NCBI GenBank assembly: GCA_900548695.1
Contig: URLC01000012.1
Coordinates: 1 to 9,393, forward strand
Length of the DNA: 9,393 bases
Direction: 5' to 3'
Source of the DNA: an uncultured Mycoplasmatota bacterium
GTDB taxonomy: Bacteria > Bacillota_I > Bacilli_A > RF39 > UBA660
Positions 1 through 5,323 of this stretch are shown one piece after another (position 1 is the stretch's first letter; each line of letters opens with the position of its first letter). The translations under genes and the position numbers were made by a program. The notes beneath the pieces were generated by a model, which saw only the letters and a program-made list of their open reading frames with translations, did no database searches and was not told the DNA's origin.

Positions 1-46
1 ATAAAATATAGAACTAGCTATTTGTAATTCTATGGTAACCAAGTAA

Positions 47-83
47 TTTGGAGACCATTATTATACCATTTAACTAATCCCCT
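47..83 (-). other. tRNA-Trp(CCA)-like 5' half, possible tRNA remnant
   Basis: Read on the minus strand from 83 down to 47, this stretch has the layout of a bacterial tRNA-Trp 5' half: AGGGG at the acceptor start, TA at positions 8-9, a fully pairable D-stem (GTTA with TAAT, one G-U pair), a D-loop with GGTA, and an anticodon loop CTCCAAA with anticodon CCA preceded by GGT. The 3' half is missing: the bases directly after the loop do not pair with ATGGT, no acceptor complement is seen, and no normal T-arm follows. An ACCAT that could pair with ATGGT lies 10 bases further on. It is therefore not an intact tRNA. It may be a broken tRNA gene, an integration scar or a chance match. Confidence 0.3.
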
Positions 84-217
84 ATGTCGTCAAGACATTA
101 CTACTATATCATATGCTAAAAGAAGTTTCAATATAAAACTTACAGATTTAGACAGTAATATCTCAAAAAATATTAAATATACTAGTAAAATCCGACATTA
201 ATAGACACGTTAGTTTA

Positions 218-919
218 CTAAAAATGCTGTAAAGAATCTTTATTACTAACATAAGAATAAACATGATATAAAATAGTCGCTAACAAAGATCCTGCAAGGG
301 AACTAAGTAGATAAAATACAGATTGACGTAAATAGTCCTCATTTACAAATAAGTTAACAGTAATTGCCCTAATAGGATTTACACAACATCCCGTATAGCC
401 AATTGCAAAAAATATAAGTAAAAATAAAAGTGTTCCCAGAAACACTCCGTTAAGTGGACGGAGTTTCTTTTTATCTTTAGCTATCAGAAAACAAAAAACA
501 AAAACAAAAGAAAACAAAAGTTCAATGAGTATAATAGTATCTAAAGAAGCATGAAGAAAGCTAGCATCACCATATCCAACACCAAGAGATGCTAATTGCT
601 TTGGAAAAAGTAGAAATAAAATACCACTAGCTAATAATCCCCCGAACAATTGACTAAATATAGTAAGAATCAGTCCTTTACTAGTCATTTGATTCCTAAG
701 CCATAGTGAAAACGAAAAAGTCGGATTTATTTCTACAGTTTCTATTTTATTGGTTAATGTATAAAAAAGACCAAAGACCATAGCAAAAGAAATAGCAATC
801 ATAAATAATTCTAGTATAAAATTATGAATAGGTAGAAAATTAATGACTAGAAGTTCTATGAGGCATCCTAAAAATAAATAACTAAAACTAGCAATAAATT
901 CCAAAAGTATCTTTTTCAT
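218..919 (-). CDS. Divergent aquaporin / MIP-family membrane channel
   Basis: This is a 233-residue membrane protein with the two-fold layout of the aquaporin/glycerol-facilitator (MIP) family. Helix 1 has the family's Glu (EFIASFSYLFLG, residues 7-18). The first half-helix motif lies after helix 2 as EINPTFSF (NPT at 65-67), and the second after helix 5 as CCVNPIRA (NPI at 181-183). Helix 4 has the second-repeat Glu (E133), and R184 occupies the place of the conserved selectivity-filter arginine. About six hydrophobic helices are visible and the length is near that of bacterial members. Both NPA boxes have lost the alanine (NPT and NPI), so pore selectivity cannot be assumed to be water or glycerol. 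The start is set by AGGGGAA four bases upstream. The gene has its own promoter and is separated from the upstream gene by a terminator, so it is monocistronic. No glycerol kinase is nearby, although gpsA is about 2 kb away. Confidence 0.85.
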   Translation of the reverse strand: MKKILLEFIASFSYLFLGCLIELLVINFLPIHNFILELFMIAISFAMVFGLFYTLTNKIETVEINPTFSFSLWLRNQMTSKGLILTIFSQLFGGLLASGILFLLFPKQLASLGVGYGDASFLHASLDTIILIELLFSFVFVFCFLIAKDKKKLRPLNGVFLGTLLFLLIFFAIGYTGCCVNPIRAITVNLFVNEDYLRQSVFYLLSSLAGSLLATILYHVYSYVSNKDSLQHF

Positions 920-945
920 ATTATTCCCCTAAAAAACTAAGTGCT

Positions 946-954
946 ATAATACCA
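946..954 (-). promoter_or_regulatory. Extended -10 promoter of the aquaporin-like gene
   Basis: The minus strand reads TGGTATTAT, an extended -10 element (TGn plus a -10 hexamer one base off consensus), about 26 bases before the start codon. No good -35 lies at normal spacing, as is allowed for extended -10 promoters. It sits directly after the terminator of the upstream minus-strand gene, so the channel gene is transcribed independently. Confidence 0.55.
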
Positions 955-967
955 TAAAATTAGCAAC

Positions 968-991
968 AAAAAAAGTCCAAACTTGGACTTT
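968..991 (-). terminator. Rho-independent terminator of the 995-1825 gene
   Basis: A perfect 8-bp stem (AAAGTCCA with TGGACTTT, 4-base loop) is followed on the minus strand by an unbroken run of seven T. It begins three bases after the stop codon of the minus-strand gene and separates it from the aquaporin-like gene. Confidence 0.88.
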
Positions 992-994
992 GAA

Positions 995-1825
995 TTATTT
1001 ACTACGCACTCTTTCTTTTTCTATATTAACTACAACACTTGGATCAAAAGATTTAGCATTATTGATTTGACTGTTAAAAAAGTAAGAATTATCATTTTTC
1101 ATATGTGGGGCTAAAGCATCAATTTCTTCTTCGACATAGGAACTTTCTTTATCTAAATAATTTTGATATCTAGCCAAAGAAAGTATGACATCCTCAGCAA
1201 TCTTTTCTGAACTAAAGAAAGATCCACCTGTTCCAATCGCAATAGTAATTTGGGAATTAGATTTTGGTGTGTTTTCCTCAGTAGGTGAAGGAACCTTAGT
1301 ATAAACCGTATCACTATCAGCTCCTGTTGCATATTTTTGTAAGCCGGCTAAAGATTGTGTGTTCCAACCTCGATTAGCAAAAGTAACTTGAGTAGCTTTA
1401 AGTAAAGCTTCAGACTTATTAGCAGTACCATCTTGACAAGGACCAATTAAAAATGTTTCCTCACCATAGGATAATTGTTGGTCAAGTGTAATAACAGTGG
1501 CATTATCACATTGAATATTATCATTATGATTAGATATTTCAAATTCTAAACCATATTCTTCTAATGAACTACAGATATTCTTAAAAAAAGAATTGCCACA
1601 GTCATTATCATTTAAAATAACTCCAAGTTGATTAATATCGTCAATCGAAATATTTACTGTTGTTGGTGAAATCAAGTCATCAGAATGCTCTTCTTTACTT
1701 GAAAAATTACTAGCCATCGCTGCTACTCCAATCGTAGAAAAAGCTAGTATTATACCATTTCTAATCTTTCTAACTAATTTAGCATGTTGCTTCGGGAAAT
1801 TTTCGGGATTTGCCCTTGTATTCAT
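995..1825 (-). CDS. Membrane-anchored extracytoplasmic protein of unknown function
   Basis: This 276-residue protein is not one I recognise. A short basic N-terminus (about residues 1-22, with K12, K16, R19, K20, R22) precedes one hydrophobic segment (about 23-39), which fits a signal anchor or uncleaved signal peptide; the rest would lie outside the membrane. The outer part carries four cysteines (76, 85, 106, 130), a Thr/Pro/Asn-rich linker (about 173-191), and a segment ITIAIGTGG at 193-201. The C-terminus is charged and helical. No catalytic motif of a known hydrolase is clear. An earlier in-frame GTG at 1861 is rejected because the -10 hexamer lies inside that extension; the ATG at 1825 follows AGAGGTGAG at good spacing. 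The gene has a near-consensus promoter and its own terminator, so it is monocistronic and probably well expressed. It is divergent from the DUF3048 gene. Confidence 0.8.
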   Translation of the reverse strand: MNTRANPENFPKQHAKLVRKIRNGIILAFSTIGVAAMASNFSSKEEHSDDLISPTTVNISIDDINQLGVILNDNDCGNSFFKNICSSLEEYGLEFEISNHNDNIQCDNATVITLDQQLSYGEETFLIGPCQDGTANKSEALLKATQVTFANRGWNTQSLAGLQKYATGADSDTVYTKVPSPTEENTPKSNSQITIAIGTGGSFFSSEKIAEDVILSLARYQNYLDKESSYVEEEIDALAPHMKNDNSYFFNSQINNAKSFDPSVVVNIEKERVRSK

Positions 1826-1843
1826 AGTCTCACCTCTAATAAA

Positions 1844-1872
1844 AGTATATAAAATAAACACCTCAAAGTCAA
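1844..1872 (-). promoter_or_regulatory. Strong sigma-A-type promoter of the 995-1825 gene
   Basis: On the minus strand TTGACT (1872-1867) and TATACT (1849-1844) are separated by exactly 17 bases, each one base off consensus. Transcription should begin near 1837, just before the AGAGGTGAG ribosome site. The -10 lies between the GTG at 1861 and the ATG at 1825, which decides the start codon. Confidence 0.8.
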
Positions 1873-1931
1873 AGCACTTGACATAAGTTGTCGCCTAAAA
1901 TGAAGTAGAAAAAGCAAGCGGTAAAAAAGTG

Positions 1932-1940
1932 TGATAAAAT
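1932..1940 (+). promoter_or_regulatory. Extended -10 promoter of the DUF3048-gpsA unit
   Basis: The sequence TGATAAAAT is an extended -10 (TGn plus TAAAAT), 22 bases before the start codon of the DUF3048 gene. No good -35 is found at 16-18 bases; a perfect TTGACA at 1878-1883 is too far upstream to pair with this -10. The start would be near 1947, leaving a very short leader, so the exact element is uncertain. Confidence 0.45.
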
Positions 1941-1962
1941 GACAATATAAGGAGAGTTGCAT

Positions 1963-3063
1963 ATGGAAAAGAAAAAGAAAAAATTAACTAAAAATAAAGT
2001 GATAATGATAGTTATTTTCCTAATAATCTTAATAGCAGCATCCACCTATCTATATATCACTTGGCCTGAAAAAGAGCCGCACAAAGTAAAGAAGAAATCT
2101 CCACCAGAAGAAGAAAAACCATTGACAATAGTAAATGAAGATAGTAACCAAAGACCTATCGCAGTAATGATTGATAATAATATTGGGAATGGTCGTCATG
2201 CTGGTTTGCAAGAATCATACATTAACTACGAAATCGTTGTTGAAGGTGGATTAAGTAGAATCATGGCTATCTTCAAAGATAAAGACGTTTCTCTAATAGG
2301 ACCAGTGCGTAGTTCTAGACATTATTTTCTAGATTATGCTTTAGAAAGTGATGCTATTTACGCTCACTTTGGTTGGAGTACTTTTGCTCAAAATGATATC
2401 AAATCACTAGGTGTAAATAATATTAATGGTTTATACGATGAAGAACCATATTGGCGTGATAAAAATATTGCTGCACCCCATAATGTTTTTACATCTACAC
2501 AAAAATTATATGAATATGCTAATAAAAAAAATTACAAAACTGAAACTACTGACTGGCACCTATTAAATTACACAACCGATGTAGTAGAATTAAATGCTCC
2601 AATAGGTACTAAAGAACAAATAAATCCTGAAACCGGAAAACAGGAGAAAGTCCCTGTAACAAGAGACGGTCTATTAACAGCAAACAACATATCTATACCA
2701 TATTCAAATTATCAAACGAGAAGTTACACCTACGATGCCGAAAGAAAAGTATACTTACGCTACATGAATAACACACCACATATGGATAAAGTAACAGGAG
2801 AACAACTACATTACAAAAATATTATTATAGAGCAAGTTAGAAATTATCAATTAGATGGTGAAGGCCACCAAGATTTAGATACAGTAGGAAGTGGTAATGG
2901 CTACTACATTACAAATGGTTATGCCTTACCAATTCACTGGACAAAATCAGGAAGAAGTGCTAAAACTATATATACCTATAGTGATGGAAGTAAAGTAAAA
3001 ATAAATGATGGTAATACATTTATTCAAATTATGCCAACGACTTATTCTCCAACTATAAACTAG
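1963..3063 (+). CDS. DUF3048 domain-containing (YerB-like) extracytoplasmic protein
   Basis: This 366-residue protein belongs to the DUF3048 family, whose Bacillus subtilis member is the lipoprotein YerB of unknown function. A lysine-rich start (MEKKKKK) and one hydrophobic segment (about 13-32) form a membrane anchor, so the rest lies outside the cytoplasm. The N-terminal DUF3048 domain (about 60-180) includes RPIAVMIDN, VEGGLSR, GPVRSSRHYFLDYA (113-126) and AHFGWS (134-139). The C-terminal domain (about 260-360) includes YLRYMNNTPHMDKVTGE and a Gly-rich YYITNGYALPIHW. A polar linker around 212-236 looks like an insertion between them. Unlike YerB, no lipobox cysteine follows the hydrophobic segment. 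The ATG at 1963 is chosen over an in-frame TTG at 1957 because AAGGAG (1949-1954) is eight bases from the ATG but only two from the TTG. It lies 12 bp before gpsA and is probably cotranscribed with it. Confidence 0.9.
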   Translation: MEKKKKKLTKNKVIMIVIFLIILIAASTYLYITWPEKEPHKVKKKSPPEEEKPLTIVNEDSNQRPIAVMIDNNIGNGRHAGLQESYINYEIVVEGGLSRIMAIFKDKDVSLIGPVRSSRHYFLDYALESDAIYAHFGWSTFAQNDIKSLGVNNINGLYDEEPYWRDKNIAAPHNVFTSTQKLYEYANKKNYKTETTDWHLLNYTTDVVELNAPIGTKEQINPETGKQEKVPVTRDGLLTANNISIPYSNYQTRSYTYDAERKVYLRYMNNTPHMDKVTGEQLHYKNIIIEQVRNYQLDGEGHQDLDTVGSGNGYYITNGYALPIHWTKSGRSAKTIYTYSDGSKVKINDGNTFIQIMPTTYSPTIN

Positions 3064-3075
3064 AAAGGATAAAAT

Positions 3076-4050
3076 ATGAAAATAGGATTATTTGGCTGTG
3101 GAGCTTATGGAATGGCTCTAAGCAGTATTATGAGTAATAACAATTGTGATATTACTATGTGGACTAAATTTGAAGAAGAAAAAAAGCAACTAGAAGAAAC
3201 TAGAAAAAATGAAAAGCTTATACCTAACTTTGCAATATCAGAAAAAATTACTTTGACTACTAGTGTAAAAGAATGTATCAAAGATAAAGATTTATTAGTT
3301 ATTGCAATTCCAGCAGCATTCATTGATTCTTTAGCAATAGAAATGAAACCATACATTAAAGATAACCATATTTTAATTGCGACTAAAGGAATTGAACAAG
3401 AAACAGGGTTATTTATCAATCAAATCTTAGAAAAATATTTAGATACTAAAAATATAGCTGTCATCAGTGGACCATCTTTTGCTGTTGATTTAGTAACGAA
3501 AATGCCAGCAGGCCTAACTTTAGCAACTAAAAATAAGGAAACGGAATATCTCGTAAAAAAAGCTCTCGCTAATGAATATATTAAACTACGCGTAACTGAT
3601 GATATTATTGGCACAGAGGTTTGTGGGTCAATTAAAAATGTAATAGCTTTATCAGCAGGTATGTTAGAAGGGTTAGGGGCCAATGACTCTACCAAAGCTA
3701 TGCTTTTAACGGAAGCAATTCATGACATAAAAGAAATTATTGATGCTTTTAGTGGAGATAAAAAAACAGTACTATCTTTTGCTGGTTTTGGAGATTTATT
3801 ACTAACTTGTACCTCCGTTAAAAGTCGAAACTTTAGTTTCGGAAAACTACTTGGAGAAAAACGCTCTAAAGAAGAAATAAAGGAGTACTTATCACACACT
3901 ACAGTGGAAGGTTTTTATACACTAGAATCAATTTATAAATTATTAAAAGATAAAAAGGTATCTATTCCGATTATTGACTTGATTTATGATATAGCAGTAA
4001 GAGGAAAAAATCCAGAAATTTTATTAACATTTCTTGTGGAAAAAGCTTAA
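3076..4050 (+). CDS. gpsA: NAD(P)-dependent glycerol-3-phosphate dehydrogenase
   Basis: GpsA interconverts dihydroxyacetone phosphate and sn-glycerol 3-phosphate in the cytosol and supplies the backbone for phospholipids and, in Gram-positives, often teichoic acids. The 324-residue length is normal. The N-terminal Rossmann fold has GCGAYG (7-12). Known active-site positions are all in place: K104 (ATKG), GPSFA (132-136), K187-N188 (SIKN), D240 (GFGD), T244 and R251-N252 (SRN). The C-terminal helical domain has the GLGANDSTKA and DLLLTCTS stretches. One oddity is LTEA at 211-214, where bacterial GpsA usually reads ITRG, so the usual Arg is Glu; overall the sequence is a fairly divergent GpsA. 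AAAGGAT lies before the ATG. The gene starts 12 bp after the DUF3048 gene and ends at a terminator that overlaps its stop codon. Confidence 0.95.
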   Translation: MKIGLFGCGAYGMALSSIMSNNNCDITMWTKFEEEKKQLEETRKNEKLIPNFAISEKITLTTSVKECIKDKDLLVIAIPAAFIDSLAIEMKPYIKDNHILIATKGIEQETGLFINQILEKYLDTKNIAVISGPSFAVDLVTKMPAGLTLATKNKETEYLVKKALANEYIKLRVTDDIIGTEVCGSIKNVIALSAGMLEGLGANDSTKAMLLTEAIHDIKEIIDAFSGDKKTVLSFAGFGDLLLTCTSVKSRNFSFGKLLGEKRSKEEIKEYLSHTTVEGFYTLESIYKLLKDKKVSIPIIDLIYDIAVRGKNPEILLTFLVEKA

Positions 4051-4073
4051 TGGGAAAATAATTCCCATTTTTT
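4049..4073 (+). terminator. Rho-independent terminator after gpsA
   Basis: An 8-bp stem AATGGGAA / TTCCCATT with loop AATAA runs into a T-rich tail (six T from 4068). The stem starts inside the gpsA TAA stop codon, so the coding end and the terminator overlap by two bases. It separates the gpsA unit from the membrane operon. Confidence 0.88.
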
Positions 4074-4086
4074 ATTTCTAAAAACA

Positions 4087-4095
4087 TGTTATAAT
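4087..4095 (+). promoter_or_regulatory. Extended -10 promoter of the four-gene membrane operon
   Basis: TGTTATAAT is a perfect extended -10 (TGn plus consensus TATAAT) directly downstream of the gpsA terminator and 22 bases before the VanZ-RDD start codon. The region at -35 is only a T-rich run. No other promoter-like element is obvious in the short gaps of the operon, so this one probably serves all four genes. Confidence 0.65.
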
Positions 4096-4117
4096 AGGAA
4101 AATAAAGGAGGAAAGTC

Positions 4118-5323
4118 ATGTCCATTTATAAAATACCAATTGAAATAGCTTTTTTAATCTTTCCTTTTTTAGCTTTTTTATTTACTGTACCCTACCTTAT
4201 ATATCAGTATAGGAAATATGGCTCTATCCCCATTTTAAGAAGTATTATTATTTATAGTTTTATTCTATATTTACTATGTGCTTACTTTTTGGTCATTCTA
4301 CCTTTACCAGATATGGATGCTGTAAAAAATCTAACCACTCCAACAATGCAGTTAATTCCTTTTCAATTTATAAAAGATATCATAGATGTAGTAGGTGTAA
4401 ATTTCCACAACGTATCAAGCTATTTAGAAATAATAACTACACAAGTCTTTTATGTTGCTGCTTTTAACATTATATTAACTCTCCCTCTTGGAATATATTT
4501 ACGTTATTATTTCGAATGCAAATGGTATAAGGTTCTACTATATGGTTTCTTTCTCAGTCTGTTTTTTGAATTAACTCAACTTAGTGGTTTATACGGGATT
4601 TATCCCAGGCCATATCGTTTGTTTGATGTAGATGATCTAATATTGAATACAATGGGGACCTTTATTGGCTATTTAATAACACCAATCATTGCTTGGATTC
4701 TTCCGTCAAGAAAAAAACTAGATGAAAAAAGTTTTGAAAAAGGTAAAAAAGTAACTATTTTTAGAAGAGGATTAGGATCTTGTATTGATTTTTTCTTTTT
4801 TATTATAATAGCATTAGGAACCGAGTTAGCAACTTATAATACAGGGCTTTCAAAATATGCTATCTTAATTAGTATTATTATTTGTTACATTTTAGTTCCT
4901 CTCTTTACAAACGGAAAAACATTTGGAAAAATGATATTAAAACTTCAAGTAATAACTAAAGCAACGAGTAATACTCCTAGACTAAAAATAATATTTCGGT
5001 ATATTTTAGGCTATTTATTATTTTATTATCAATTTGTTATCATCAACATTTTAAAGCAAATTCCAACGGATAGATTTACACTAGTCGTAAATGGATGTAT
5101 TATTTTATTAAAAGCATATTTTTTACTAAATATTATTAGTATATTAATAAGTCTAGTAAAAAAGAAAAAAGAATTTTTATATGAAAAAATAAGTAAAACT
5201 AAAAATATCTCTACCATTGAATATGAACCGGCAAATGAAAATAAAAAACCAGAAATAAAAAAGCAAGAGGAGGAAAATGATGTTAGAACTAAAAAAGATA
5301 ACAAAGAGTTACAAAACGGGTAA
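4118..5323 (+). CDS. VanZ-RDD fusion, multi-spanning membrane protein
   Basis: This 401-residue integral membrane protein joins two domains. The N-terminal half (about 40-190) is VanZ-like: hydrophobic helices, QLIPFQFI (78-85), FELTQLSGLYG (150-160) and FDVDDLILNTMG (169-180), the acidic signature of the family that gave VanZ its name in teicoplanin-resistant enterococci. The second half (about 212-345) is an RDD domain: R217 and D224 in FRRGLGSCIDFF, then the GKTFGKMILKLQV stretch (266-278) and PRLKIIFRYILGYL. The RDD family has no settled biochemical role; some members are linked to ion or solute exchange. A charged cytosolic tail (about 347-401) ends the protein. The last 44 bases overlap the next gene, and the next gene's ribosome site is inside this coding sequence. 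AAAGGAGG precedes the ATG by six bases. It opens the membrane operon. Confidence 0.85.
   Translation: MSIYKIPIEIAFLIFPFLAFLFTVPYLIYQYRKYGSIPILRSIIIYSFILYLLCAYFLVILPLPDMDAVKNLTTPTMQLIPFQFIKDIIDVVGVNFHNVSSYLEIITTQVFYVAAFNIILTLPLGIYLRYYFECKWYKVLLYGFFLSLFFELTQLSGLYGIYPRPYRLFDVDDLILNTMGTFIGYLITPIIAWILPSRKKLDEKSFEKGKKVTIFRRGLGSCIDFFFFIIIALGTELATYNTGLSKYAILISIIICYILVPLFTNGKTFGKMILKLQVITKATSNTPRLKIIFRYILGYLLFYYQFVIINILKQIPTDRFTLVVNGCIILLKAYFLLNIISILISLVKKKKEFLYEKISKTKNISTIEYEPANENKKPEIKKQEEENDVRTKKDNKELQNG
5265..5273 (+). promoter_or_regulatory. Ribosome binding site of the ABC transporter inside the upstream gene
   Basis: AAGAGGAGG lies inside the VanZ-RDD coding region. Two adjacent start codons follow (ATGATG, 5277 and 5280). 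The spacing is three bases to the first ATG and six to the second, which favours 5280. The arrangement suggests translational coupling between the two genes. Confidence 0.7.

Noticed and set aside
150..180. AT-only hairpin as a terminator for the aquaporin-like gene
   Set aside because: The stem is four or five A-T pairs with no G-C pair, not distinguishable from background; no convincing terminator is seen for that gene in the window.
28..201. Plus-strand open stretch of 57 codons between two stops
   Set aside because: It has no start codon, no ribosome site and no recognisable protein, and it overlaps the tRNA-like sequence on the other strand. It could be the end of a frameshifted gene, but nothing supports that.
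1826..1861. Longer form of the unknown minus-strand protein starting at GTG 1861
   Set aside because: The promoter -10 hexamer (1844-1849) lies inside this extension and no spaced ribosome site precedes the GTG; the ATG at 1825 has both in place.
1878..1901. Plus-strand promoter TTGACA with TAAAAT
   Set aside because: The spacer is only 12 bases, too short for sigma-A polymerase. Kept only as part of the inverted-repeat observation.
1957..1962. TTG start for the DUF3048 gene
   Set aside because: It is only two bases from the AAGGAG site, too close for initiation; the ATG at 1963 is well spaced.
3105..3695. Two minus-strand open frames inside gpsA
   Set aside because: They are shadows of a clear gpsA gene, with no ribosome site or family match.
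5029..5304. Minus-strand open frame inside the VanZ-RDD gene
   Set aside because: It is a low-complexity Phe/Ser-rich translation that mirrors the AT-rich coding strand.
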